A DNA stretch of 10,818 nucleotides, taken from positions 1-10,818 of the forward strand of contig CBFDCQ010000100.1 of assembly GCA_965603355.1 (NCBI GenBank). The letters run 5' to 3'. This DNA comes from CBFDCQ01 sp965603355. GTDB lineage: Bacteria; Hydrogenedentota; CAZGCA01; CBFDCQ01. Of the stretch, positions 1 to 6,392 are shown one piece after another. The notes under the pieces were generated by a model, which was not told the origin of the DNA, made no database searches, and saw only the letters and a program-made list of their open reading frames with translations. Within the stretch, counting starts at the first letter, position 1. Each line of letters begins with the position of its first letter. Made by a program: the position numbers and the translations under genes.

Positions 1-63
1 GCTATCTCTGTGGCAAACCACCGAAGCCTCAGTCGCAAAGCGGCTTGGGAAACGTCCTAATTA

Positions 64-91
64 TTGACTTTGCGGGCGCGCAATTGATAAG
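64..91 (+). promoter_or_regulatory. candidate sigma70-type promoter upstream of trpD
   Basis: TTGACT at 64-69 matches the -35 consensus at five of six bases. It is followed after 16 bases by GATAAG (86-91), which matches TATAAT at four of six; TAAGAT at 88-93 is an alternative with an 18-base spacer. Transcription would start near position 98, leaving a leader of about 75 bases before trpD. No gene is recognisable in 1-173, so a promoter here would make trpD the first gene of the transcript. The -10 match is modest and the consensus may not hold in this organism. Confidence 0.3.
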
Positions 92-121
92 ATGAAAGGG
101 CTAATGTGGCGCGGATTTCGA

Positions 122-146
122 GGCGCTGGGCGCAGCAGGCAGCGCC
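122..146 (+). other. leader hairpin before trpD
   Basis: GGCGCTG at 122-128 pairs with CAGCGCC at 140-146, giving a perfect 7-bp GC-rich stem with an 11-base loop. It lies between the candidate promoter and the trpD start. No run of T follows, so it is not an ordinary intrinsic terminator. I see no trp leader peptide with tandem Trp codons and no T-box motif, so a regulatory role is only possible. Confidence 0.3.
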
Positions 147-173
147 CCTGCAATCAAGGATCGACACGAACGC

Positions 174-1181
174 ATGATAAAGGAAGCTATCAGGAAACTC
201 GTTGGCCGGACAGACCTTTCGCGGGATGAAGCCGCGGAGTCCATGTCGGAAATCATGTCCGGCGAGGCGACTCCGGCGCAGATTGCCTCGTTCGTCACGG
301 CTCTGCACATGAAAGGCGAAACCGTCGACGAGATAACGGGATGCGCCGAGACGATGCGCGAGAAGGCCGCATCGGTCAACTGTTCGAAACGGCCGCTGGT
401 TGACTGCGTCGGCACCGGCGGGGACGGCTCCGGGACCTTCAACATATCCACGGCGGCCGCTATCGTAGTGGCGGCGGCGGGCGCTACCGTGGCGAAACAC
501 GGAAACAGGGCCGCTTCAAGCAGATGCGGCAGCGCGGACGTGCTGGAAGAGCTTGGCGTCCGGATAGATCTGCCTCCCGAAAAGGTCGAAGAATGCCTCG
601 AACAGGCCGGTATAGGGTTCATGTTCGCGCCGGTTTTCCATCAATCGATGAAACATGCCGCCGGACCGAGACGCGAGATGGGAATACGTACGATATTCAA
701 CATGGTCGGACCCGTGACCAACCCCGCCGGGGCGGATTGTCTGCTGATGGGCATTTTCTCTGCCGAACTGACCGAACCGATGGCGTCGGTGCTGGGAAAT
801 CTGGGAGCGAAACGCGCGTTCGTGGTTCACGGGGACGGTCTGGACGAGATAACCATCACCGGGCCGACGCGGGTGAGCGAACTCAGCGATGGCCAGGTGA
901 AAACGTACGAGGTCACCCCTGAAGAGATTGGCGTCGATACCGCCACTAAGGACGATCTCAAGGGCGGCGACGTTAGAAGGAACGCGACTATCATAATGGA
1001 AGTGCTCCACGGCGAGAAGGGACCGCCGAGGGAGATTGTCGTCGCGAATGCGGGCGCATGTCTGGTTGTTGCGGGACTTGCCCCCGATTTTCGCGATGGG
1101 GCTGCACTGGCACGCGACACGATAGATTCGGGCCGTGCCATGGACAAACTGGAGCAGTTCAGGAGGGTTTCTCAGTTATGA
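174..1181 (+). CDS. trpD: anthranilate phosphoribosyltransferase
   Basis: Transfers the phosphoribosyl group of PRPP to anthranilate, the second committed step of tryptophan synthesis, in the cytoplasm. The 335-residue protein has the usual family length and both halves of the glycosyltransferase family 3 fold. The helical N-terminal part contains the typical EIMSGEATPAQIASF stretch (residues 26-40). The PRPP-binding loop VGTGGDGSGTFNIST is at about 79-93, KHGNRA begins at 108, and GSADVLEELG is at 119-128. The ATG at 174 gives the standard N-terminus (MIKEAIRKLV). Its Shine-Dalgarno is weak: AAGGA at 156-160 lies 13 bases upstream. The stop overlaps the trpC start (ATGA, 1178-1181), so the two are translationally coupled. 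The protein stands alone and is not fused to TrpG. Confidence 0.97.
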   Translation: MIKEAIRKLVGRTDLSRDEAAESMSEIMSGEATPAQIASFVTALHMKGETVDEITGCAETMREKAASVNCSKRPLVDCVGTGGDGSGTFNISTAAAIVVAAAGATVAKHGNRAASSRCGSADVLEELGVRIDLPPEKVEECLEQAGIGFMFAPVFHQSMKHAAGPRREMGIRTIFNMVGPVTNPAGADCLLMGIFSAELTEPMASVLGNLGAKRAFVVHGDGLDEITITGPTRVSELSDGQVKTYEVTPEEIGVDTATKDDLKGGDVRRNATIIMEVLHGEKGPPREIVVANAGACLVVAGLAPDFRDGAALARDTIDSGRAMDKLEQFRRVSQL

Positions 1182-1963
1182 TACTCGACGAGATACTCGA
1201 ACACAAACGCCAGGTCGTGGAAGAACAGAAGAAGCAAGTGCCGATTGCCGAATTGGTCGCGCAAGCGCAGGATCAACAGGCGACGCGAAATTTCCGTGCG
1301 GCAATCGCCAGAGACGACGGCGGCGTACGGCTCATCGCTGAGATTAAGAGGTCGTCTCCTTCGGCAGGGCTGATACGCGACGACTTCTCGCCGGCAGACC
1401 TGGCTGCAGAATGCGTCGAGGCCGGCGCGGCCGCCATCTCCGTGCTGACGGAGGAAAGGTTTTTCCAGGGACATCTCGACTACCTGAAAGAGGTGAAGGA
1501 ACGCGTGGAGGTCCCGGTTCTGCGCAAGGATTTCATCATAGACGAGTACCAGGTGTTTGAGTCGCGAGCAGCGGGAGCCGACGCTCTGCTTCTCATTGTG
1601 CGCCGGCTGGAGGCTCCGGACCTGAAAAGGTTGCTCGAGCTGACCCGCGAGCTCGGCATGGCCGCGCTTGTCGAGGTGCATTCGGACCATGAGGTAGGTT
1701 TGGCGCTCGACGCAGGCGCGGGCATAATCGGGATCAACAACAGGGATCTCGAGACGTTTCACGTGGACCTGGAGACCACGATCCGGTTGCACGAGCTCCT
1801 CGGCGAAGACAAGATCGTCGTGAGCGAGAGCGGTATATCCGACCGGAGCGACGTGAAGTTGGTCGAACGGGTCGGAGTGGATGCCGTGCTTGTCGGCGGG
1901 GCTATCATGAAACAGCGCAACATCGCTAAGAAGGTGAAAGAGCTCCTCGGGAACGAGGGCTAG
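1178..1963 (+). CDS. trpC: indole-3-glycerol phosphate synthase
   Basis: Closes the indole ring by converting CdRP to indole-3-glycerol phosphate, the substrate of TrpA. The 261-residue TIM barrel is full length and is not fused to TrpF. Visible signature elements are IKRSSPS at 56-62 with the catalytic-type lysine K57, SVLTE at 88-92, LRKDFI with K117, VEVH at 165-168, GINNRDL at 185-191 and SESGI at 216-220. The reading frame is open further upstream, but the ATG at 1178 is right: AGGAGGG at 1161-1167 lies 10 bases upstream and the ATGA overlap couples it to trpD. The next gene, trpB, starts 11 bases after the stop, leaving no room for the trpF often found here. Confidence 0.96.
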   Translation: MILDEILEHKRQVVEEQKKQVPIAELVAQAQDQQATRNFRAAIARDDGGVRLIAEIKRSSPSAGLIRDDFSPADLAAECVEAGAAAISVLTEERFFQGHLDYLKEVKERVEVPVLRKDFIIDEYQVFESRAAGADALLLIVRRLEAPDLKRLLELTRELGMAALVEVHSDHEVGLALDAGAGIIGINNRDLETFHVDLETTIRLHELLGEDKIVVSESGISDRSDVKLVERVGVDAVLVGGAIMKQRNIAKKVKELLGNEG

Positions 1964-1974
1964 GGTACAGGGAT

Positions 1975-3183
1975 TTGTCCAGCGAGCAGAACAAACAGGT
2001 ACCGGATAACGCCGGACGGTTCGGCGGATACGGCGGCAAGTTCGTGCCGGAAACGCTTATGTCGGCTCTGGCGGAACTCGAGGAGGCGTATCTCGCCGCT
2101 AAAGCCGATCCGGAGTTCCAGCGCGAACTTGACTATTACCTGCGCCAATACGCCGGCAGGCCCACCCCGCTTTATTTCGCGGACCATTTGACGGAGAAGC
2201 TGGGCGGCGCGCGCATTTACCTCAAACGCGAGGATCTCGCTCACACCGGCGCGCACAAGATCAACAACACCATTGGCCAGGCGCTGCTCACGAAACGGAT
2301 GGGCAAGCACCGGATCATCGCCGAGACCGGTGCCGGACAACACGGTGTCGCCACCGCGACCGTCGCGGCGATGTTCGGGATGGAATGCGTCGTGTACATG
2401 GGCGAGGAGGACATCGAGAGGCAGGCGCTGAACGCGTTCCGGATGCGTCTTCTCGGCGCCGAGGTCAGACCGGTCGCCAGCGGGAGCAAGACGCTGAAGG
2501 ACGCCATCAACGAGGCGATGCGCGACTGGGTGACGAATGTCCGTACGACGCATTACGTGCTGGGATCGGTGCTGGGCGCGCACCCGTACCCGATGATGGT
2601 GCGGGATTTCCAGCGGGTTATCGGCAAGGAGGCCCGCGAACAGATACTCGAGGCGGAAGGCCGCCTGCCGGACCATCTCGTGGCGTGCGTCGGCGGCGGC
2701 AGCAACGCCATAGGGTTGTTCTACGATTTCCTGGGCGACGAGTCGGTGAAGATGACCGGCGTGGAAGCCGGCGGCGAGGGAATCGACACCGGCAGACACG
2801 CGAGCAGGTTCGAGACGGGCGACCTCGGTGTGCTACACGGCACGAAGACGTTCATCCTTCAGGACGACCATGGCCAGATCAGTAGCACGCATTCGATATC
2901 CGCGGGGCTGGACTATCCGGCGGTCGGACCGGAGCACTCGTACCTGCGGGAGACCGGTCGCGCACAGTATACTTACGCGACGGACGACGAAGCTATGGAG
3001 GCGTTCACCCTCTTGAGCGAGACCGAGGGGATCATCCCGGCGCTGGAGAGCGCCCACGCGTTGGCGTACGTGAAGAAACTGGCGCCGTCAATGGATGCCA
3101 GCGAGATTATTGTTGTCAATTTGTCAGGTCGCGGCGACAAGGACGTCCAGGTCGCCGCTAAGTACATCAAGGAGCACAAGTAG
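1975..3183 (+). CDS. trpB: tryptophan synthase beta chain
   Basis: PLP-dependent subunit that condenses indole (channelled from TrpA) with serine to give tryptophan. The protein has 402 residues, and the core from GRFGGYGGKFVPETLM (residues 14-29) to the C-terminus is intact. The PLP lysine is K95 in HTGAHKINNTIGQA. ETGAGQHG and the phosphate-binding loop GGGSNAIG are also present. This is the classical trpB1 type, partner of TrpA. The only reasonable start is TTG at 1975, because the next ATG would cut into the conserved N-terminus. It has hardly any Shine-Dalgarno: AGGG at 1969-1972 is only two bases away. Translation may depend on coupling to trpC, 11 bases upstream. The stop codon TAG (3181-3183) is part of the terminal inverted repeat of an intergenic repeat element that starts at 3180. 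Confidence 0.97.
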   Translation: MSSEQNKQVPDNAGRFGGYGGKFVPETLMSALAELEEAYLAAKADPEFQRELDYYLRQYAGRPTPLYFADHLTEKLGGARIYLKREDLAHTGAHKINNTIGQALLTKRMGKHRIIAETGAGQHGVATATVAAMFGMECVVYMGEEDIERQALNAFRMRLLGAEVRPVASGSKTLKDAINEAMRDWVTNVRTTHYVLGSVLGAHPYPMMVRDFQRVIGKEAREQILEAEGRLPDHLVACVGGGSNAIGLFYDFLGDESVKMTGVEAGGEGIDTGRHASRFETGDLGVLHGTKTFILQDDHGQISSTHSISAGLDYPAVGPEHSYLRETGRAQYTYATDDEAMEAFTLLSETEGIIPALESAHALAYVKKLAPSMDASEIIVVNLSGRGDKDVQVAAKYIKEHK

Positions 3184-3250
3184 GGGCGAGGCATGCCTCG
3201 CCCTTCTTGGACGGTGAGGAAAGCCCGGGCAGGGCATGCCCTGCCCCTAC
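3180..3250 (+). repeat. hairpin repeat element, copy 1 (trpB-trpA junction)
   Basis: The element is bounded by an 8-bp terminal inverted repeat, GTAGGGGC (3180-3187) and GCCCCTAC (3243-3250). Inside are two perfect 20-bp palindromes, at 3184-3203 and 3227-3246. Both centre on GCATGC, and they differ in the flanking bases (GAG/CTC against AGG/CCT around the core). The first base of the element is the last base of the final trpB sense codon, and the next three are the trpB stop. Each palindrome could form a strong hairpin in mRNA. Only a short pyrimidine run (CCCTTCTT, 3201-3208) follows the first, so it would be a weak intrinsic terminator at best. The size and structure resemble a non-autonomous MITE- or REP-like element. 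No transposase is encoded in the window. Confidence 0.8.
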
Positions 3251-3257
3251 ATCGCAG

Positions 3258-3358
3258 GTAGGGCGGGCATCCTGCCCGCCGACGTAAGGGAGCGTCCTTC
3301 GCGGGACGTGCGCCGTGGCGGATGGGCTCCCGTGGGAGGGTACAAGACCCTCCCCTAC
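3258..3358 (+). repeat. hairpin repeat element, copy 2 (upstream of trpA)
   Basis: It starts with GTAGGG (3258-3263) and ends with CCCTAC (3353-3358), the same terminal inverted repeat as the preceding element but shorter. It holds three nested or adjacent stems. GGCGGGCA/TGCCCGCC (3262-3269 with 3273-3280) has a 3-base loop. GGGAGC/GCTCCC (3288-3293 with 3326-3331) encloses CGTCC/GGACG (3293-3297 with 3304-3308, sharing base 3293). GGGAGGG/CCCTCCC (3334-3340 with 3348-3354) has a 7-base loop. The first 30 bases or so recur at 5621-5650. The element ends 15 bases before the trpA start codon, so the repeats fill almost the whole trpB-trpA gap. Confidence 0.75.
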
Positions 3359-3373
3359 AGGATTGCAGAGGAA

Positions 3374-4171
3374 ATGAACAGGATTGACGCAAAATTCAGC
3401 GAACTGAACGCCTCGGGCCAGACGGGGTTTATCGCGTACATCACCGCAGGCGACCCGACGCTTGAGGTTACAGGTGAGCTCGTGCTTGCCCTGGAACGCG
3501 CCGGCACGGACGTGATAGAGCTCGGGATACCTTTCTCCGACCCGCTGGCCGACGGGCCGGTGAACCAGGCTGCGGCCGAACGTGCGCTGAAACACAATGT
3601 CTCGCTCGCGGATATAGTCAGATTCACGGGTGAACTTAGGAAGAAGACCTCCATTCCGGTGGTGTTTTTCACATATTTCAACCCGATTTTCAAGTACGGT
3701 GTCGAGAGGTTCGCGCAGGATGCCGCGACCGCCGGAGTCGACGGCGCATTGGTGGTCGACCTACCGCCGGAAGAGTCCTCGGACTACAAGGCTGCGATGG
3801 ACGCGGCGGGTTTATCCACAGTGTACCTCCTGGCGCCGACCAGCACGCAGCACAGGATAAAGCTCGTATCGGGCAACAGCACCGGTTTTGTCTATTACGT
3901 GTCGCGGACCGGCGTAACCGGCATGCGTGAGTCCGTCGAGGGAAGCGTGAAACCTATGGTCGAGGAGATCCGAGGGTTCACCGATAAGCCGGTGGCGGTA
4001 GGGTTCGGCATATCCAAGCCGCAGCACGTCAAAGAGGTGGCTCAGTACGCTGACGGGGTGGTCGTCGGCAGCGGTATCGTGAGGCTTGTAGGCGAGCTTC
4101 AGGATTCTCCGAACGTGGTGAGCGAAGTCGCCGGTTTCGCAGGCGAACTCGCCGCCGCGACGAAGAAGTGA
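3374..4171 (+). CDS. trpA: tryptophan synthase alpha chain
   Basis: Cleaves indole-3-glycerol phosphate to indole and glyceraldehyde-3-phosphate and passes indole to TrpB. The 265-residue TIM barrel is full length. The catalytic residues E49 and D60 stand in ELGIPFSDPLADGP, at the same numbers as in the E. coli enzyme. The flexible loop (SRTGVTG) and the phosphate-binding GFGIS and VVGSGIV segments are present. The frame stays open upstream to an ATG at 3236, but those 46 codons are translated repeat DNA, so I take the ATG at 3374. GAGG (3368-3371) lies only two bases before it, which is a tight Shine-Dalgarno. Unusually, about 190 bases of hairpin repeat separate it from trpB, its obligate partner. 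That could lower TrpA relative to TrpB or require separate initiation. Confidence 0.96.
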   Translation: MNRIDAKFSELNASGQTGFIAYITAGDPTLEVTGELVLALERAGTDVIELGIPFSDPLADGPVNQAAAERALKHNVSLADIVRFTGELRKKTSIPVVFFTYFNPIFKYGVERFAQDAATAGVDGALVVDLPPEESSDYKAAMDAAGLSTVYLLAPTSTQHRIKLVSGNSTGFVYYVSRTGVTGMRESVEGSVKPMVEEIRGFTDKPVAVGFGISKPQHVKEVAQYADGVVVGSGIVRLVGELQDSPNVVSEVAGFAGELAAATKK

Positions 4172-4239
4172 CGCAACCGAGGCGCCCGGATTTGGGCTTC
4201 CGACACGAGTTCCCTTTATTGACAGCGGATGGAGATCTA

Positions 4240-5574
4240 ATGAAAGACAAACAAGTTAACGAGCTGCTTGGTCTTACTCAAAGCCGGGGTGCGGTGGATG
4301 CCGACGTGTACTTTTTGCGGGCGGTATCCACGATGGTGGAGGTTGCAGCCGGCAAGATTGAGACGCTGAAGGCCTCCGAGGATATCGGCGCGGGTCTGAG
4401 GGTGCTGACTGAGGACAGGCGGGTCGGTTTCGCCTACTCCTCGGACTTGAGCGACCTTAAGTCCCTAGCTGACCAGGCAATACAGAATGCCTCCGCGGCT
4501 GCGCCGGACGAGCACAACGTGCTGCCGGAACCTCAGAACGGCATGCCCGTATCGGAGGATCTCACGGAGGACGACCTGCCCGCTGTGCCAACGGGCGAGA
4601 AAGTCGGAAAAGCCCTCGATGTGGAGACCGCGGCCCGATCTTACGACAAACGCATCGCGCACGTACGTCACGCGTCGTATCAGGACAGCACGGCGGAGGT
4701 CACCGTACTGAACTCGCGCGGCGTCGAGGCCTGGTACAAGGCGGACATATGTGTCGCATCCGTTCTTGCCGTCGCGGAGGAGGGAGAGAACGCCGAGACA
4801 GGGTACGACTTTGATTTCGCGCGCACTTTTGATAAGCTTGATGGCACGAGCGTGGGCACGGAGGCTGCGCGCCGTGCGGTATCGCTGCTGGGCGCAAAGC
4901 GCGTGCCGAGCGGCAAGTTCCCCGTCGTGCTCGATAGAGCGGTCACCGGCTCCTTTGTGGAACTGGCGAGCGCTGCGGTGAACGCCGAGAACGTGCTCAA
5001 GGGTAAATCGTTCCTCGCGGGGAAGATGGAGCAGGAGGTCGCCTCGGACAAGGTGACCATCCTGGACGATGCGCTGTTCCCAAGCGGCATCCATCGCGCG
5101 CCGGTGGATGACGAGGGTACATTGTGCCGCACGACCGCCGTGATGGAAGCGGGTGTGCTCAAGAGCTACCTGCACAACGCCTACACTGCGAGCAGGATGG
5201 GCGCTGAGAATACGGCTAACGCCGTACGCGGGTCGTTCGCGAGCCTGCCGCACGTCGGCGGCTCGAACTTCTATCTCGTGCCGGGACAGCACAGTCTCGA
5301 GGAGCTGTTCGGGCTGTGCGAGCGCGGTCTGTATGTGACGGAAGTGATCGGGATGCACACCGCTGACCCGATATCCGGCGATTTCTCGGTCGGAGTCGAG
5401 GGGATGTGGATTGACGGCGGCAAGGTAGAGTATCCCGTGCGCGGGGTAACCGTCGCGGGTAATATGAACGCTTTTCTACGGGACGTATCGGCGGTGGCGG
5501 ACGACCTCAAGTTCAACTCGAGGTACGGCGCACCGTCGTTCCTGGTGTCAGCATTGGCTGTCAGCGGTGACTAA
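4240..5574 (+). CDS. pmbA: TldD/PmbA family protein, PmbA (TldE) type
   Basis: A 444-residue member of the TldD/PmbA family. In E. coli, TldD and TldE (PmbA) form a heterodimeric metalloprotease that digests unfolded peptides, matures microcin B17 and degrades the CcdA antitoxin. The N-terminal half has the family's ETLKASEDIGAGLRVLTEDR-type strand pattern. The C-terminal half has the conserved HRAPVDDEGTLCRTT, HVGGSNFYLVPG and SGDFSVGVEGMW segments (the last at residues 379-390). I see no HExxxH metal motif, which belongs to TldD, so this is the non-catalytic PmbA-type subunit; no tldD lies in the window. The ATG at 4240 has GGAG (4231-4234) five bases upstream and gives the usual N-terminus. 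The frame is open back to a GTG at 4168 that overlaps the trpA stop, but that 24-residue extension is unlike the family. Confidence 0.9.
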   Translation: MKDKQVNELLGLTQSRGAVDADVYFLRAVSTMVEVAAGKIETLKASEDIGAGLRVLTEDRRVGFAYSSDLSDLKSLADQAIQNASAAAPDEHNVLPEPQNGMPVSEDLTEDDLPAVPTGEKVGKALDVETAARSYDKRIAHVRHASYQDSTAEVTVLNSRGVEAWYKADICVASVLAVAEEGENAETGYDFDFARTFDKLDGTSVGTEAARRAVSLLGAKRVPSGKFPVVLDRAVTGSFVELASAAVNAENVLKGKSFLAGKMEQEVASDKVTILDDALFPSGIHRAPVDDEGTLCRTTAVMEAGVLKSYLHNAYTASRMGAENTANAVRGSFASLPHVGGSNFYLVPGQHSLEELFGLCERGLYVTEVIGMHTADPISGDFSVGVEGMWIDGGKVEYPVRGVTVAGNMNAFLRDVSAVADDLKFNSRYGAPSFLVSALAVSGD

Positions 5575-5580
5575 GTCGGT

Positions 5581-5649
5581 GTAGGGGCGGTCGCCGCGGC
5601 GACCCGCGCCCATACACAGTATCGAGGTAGGGCGGGCATCTTGCCCGCC
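5581..5649 (+). repeat. hairpin repeat composite, copy 3 (downstream of pmbA)
   Basis: It begins with GTAGGGGC (5581-5588), six bases after the pmbA stop. A perfect 16-bp palindrome, GGTCGCCG/CGGCGACC (5589-5604), follows. The expected closing GCCCCTAC appears only in degenerate form (around 5606-5615). The second module, GTAGGG plus GGCGGGCA/TGCCCGCC (stem 5631-5638 with 5642-5649, 3-base loop), matches 3251-3281 with a one-base length difference (ATCGAGG against ATCGCAGG) and one C-to-T change in the loop. The order of a GTAGGGGC hairpin, then the ATCG-GGTAGGG hairpin, is the same as between trpB and trpA. It marks the left edge of the toxin-antitoxin segment. Confidence 0.75.
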
Positions 5650-5700
5650 GGCCGCTCTTGAGGACACAAAGAGGAAACGCTCAAAGTAAGGCGGTGTTTG

Positions 5701-5922
5701 ATGGCTAAGCGGTTTACGGCCGTTATCACGAAGGAAGAGAAGTGGTATGTGGCCCATTGTGGTGAATTGAGCGTCGTGAGCCAGGGAGAATCCATTGAAG
5801 AAGCCCAAGGAAACCTCAAGGAGGCAGTGGAACTCTACGTTGAGAGTTTTGGGGCGGAAGACCTGCCTGACAATGTAGGTGAGGTCGTTTTGTATCCCCT
5901 CGAGGTTACTGTCGGTCGTTAA
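5701..5922 (+). CDS. HicB-like (UPF0150) small protein
   Basis: A 73-residue protein with the compact partly degraded RNase-H-like fold of the HicB/UPF0150 family. The strand pattern RFTAVITKEEKWYVAHC (residues 4-20) is followed by the conserved SQGESIEEAQGNLKEAVELY (27-46), the family's helix that packs on the sheet. In HicAB systems such a protein neutralises the mRNA interferase HicA, but no HicA is encoded next to it. It also has no C-terminal ribbon-helix-helix or HTH extension, so it should not bind DNA by itself. The ATG at 5701 has AAGG (5688-5691) nine bases upstream; a TTG one codon earlier is possible. The antitoxin gene starts 13 bases downstream, so the three small genes probably share a transcript. 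Confidence 0.8.
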   Translation: MAKRFTAVITKEEKWYVAHCGELSVVSQGESIEEAQGNLKEAVELYVESFGAEDLPDNVGEVVLYPLEVTVGR

Positions 5923-5935
5923 AGGGGGTGACGAT

Positions 5936-6145
5936 ATGAAGGCGAACAACAAGAGGAAGATTCCGGAAATTGTCCTCCGCGAGGGCAAACCAACCGCGGT
6001 CATCCTGGACATTGACGAGTACAGAGAGATGTTAGAGCGCCTTGAGGATTTTGAGGATTTGAAGCTGCTTGAGGAAATGAGGACAAGACCGCTCAAGTTC
6101 AGAAAGCTGGAAGAGTTCCTAGAGGAGTACAAGCCGAGTGTATGA
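5936..6145 (+). CDS. Phd/YefM- or RelB-like antitoxin
   Basis: A 69-residue acidic protein. Residues 9-35 (IPEIVLREGKPTAVILDIDEYREMLER) show the Phd/YefM-type core GKPTAVILDIDEYREML. An acidic helical tail (36-66) follows that would wrap the toxin. It lacks the first 20 or so residues of canonical Phd, as in the short RelB-like antitoxins paired with RelE in many bacteria and archaea. The ATG at 5936 is preceded by a strong GGGGGTG (5924-5930). The last 8 bases overlap the toxin gene, the usual arrangement that makes toxin translation depend on antitoxin translation. By analogy with the family it should bind the toxin and repress the operon; I did not identify an operator. Confidence 0.8.
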   Translation: MKANNKRKIPEIVLREGKPTAVILDIDEYREMLERLEDFEDLKLLEEMRTRPLKFRKLEEFLEEYKPSV

Positions 6146-6392
6146 GGTCTACATTGAGCGAGCAGCGGAACGTGACCTCAGGCGACTCGCGCGGGATGAT
6201 GTTCGTCGCGTTATTGCTCACGTGAAGGCTCTTGCAGAAGACCCGAGACCTTCTGGATCCCGCAAGATAAGCGGTTCAAAGAACGACTGGCGCATCCGGG
6301 TTGGGAACTACCGGATCCTCTACGAATTTGACCGTCGCGCCAAGCTTGTAAGAGTAATGCGGGTAGCGCACCGTCGCGAGGTGTATCGATAG
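6138..6392 (+). CDS. RelE/ParE superfamily toxin (mRNA interferase type)
   Basis: An 84-residue basic protein with the RelE fold signature. The N-terminal strand and helices are YEVYIERAAERDLRRLARDD (2-21), and the sheet is WRIRVGNYRILYEFD (51-65). Arginines R52, R54 and R59 and the ending AHRREVY (77-83) are typical of RelE-type ribosome-dependent mRNA endonucleases. The start is GTG at 6138, eight bases inside the antitoxin gene; GAGGAG at 6122-6127 fits as Shine-Dalgarno. An ATG at 6142 is in a different frame. All core strands are present, so the toxin appears intact. The three small genes look less GC-rich than the trp and aro genes around them and stand between two repeat- or deletion-marked junctions, which fits horizontal arrival. 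Confidence 0.88.
   Translation: MYEVYIERAAERDLRRLARDDVRRVIAHVKALAEDPRPSGSRKISGSKNDWRIRVGNYRILYEFDRRAKLVRVMRVAHRREVYR

Noticed and set aside
3..95. Frame ending at 93-95 that reads GNVLIID followed by FAGAQLIR, vaguely like the start of a TrpG glutaminase (VLIIDNYDS) fused to something else
   Set aside because: Only about five residues match, there is no good start or ribosome-binding site, and the following residues do not match a TrpG C-terminus. Not enough to call a trpG scar like those of aroE and aroK.
1960..2799. Long open frame on the minus strand opposite trpB (279 codons)
   Set aside because: It is the GC-rich antisense shadow of trpB, with no family motifs. The plus strand carries an unmistakable TrpB.
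3184..3208. Intrinsic terminator after trpB formed by the first palindrome and CCCTTCTT
   Set aside because: The stem is strong but the following tract has few T residues, and trpA, needed with trpB, lies downstream. Listed only as part of the repeat.
3180..3358. CRISPR array formed by the repeated GTAGGG/CCCTAC blocks
   Set aside because: The blocks are palindromic with differing cores and irregular spacing, and they are not direct repeats with unique spacers. No cas genes are present.
4465..5358. Long minus-strand frame opposite pmbA (297 codons)
   Set aside because: No recognisable domain and its composition follows from pmbA codon usage; the sense gene explains the region.
6142..6144. 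ATG overlapping the antitoxin stop (ATGA) as the RelE start
   Set aside because: It is in a different frame from the RelE-like protein; the conserved N-terminus requires the GTG at 6138.
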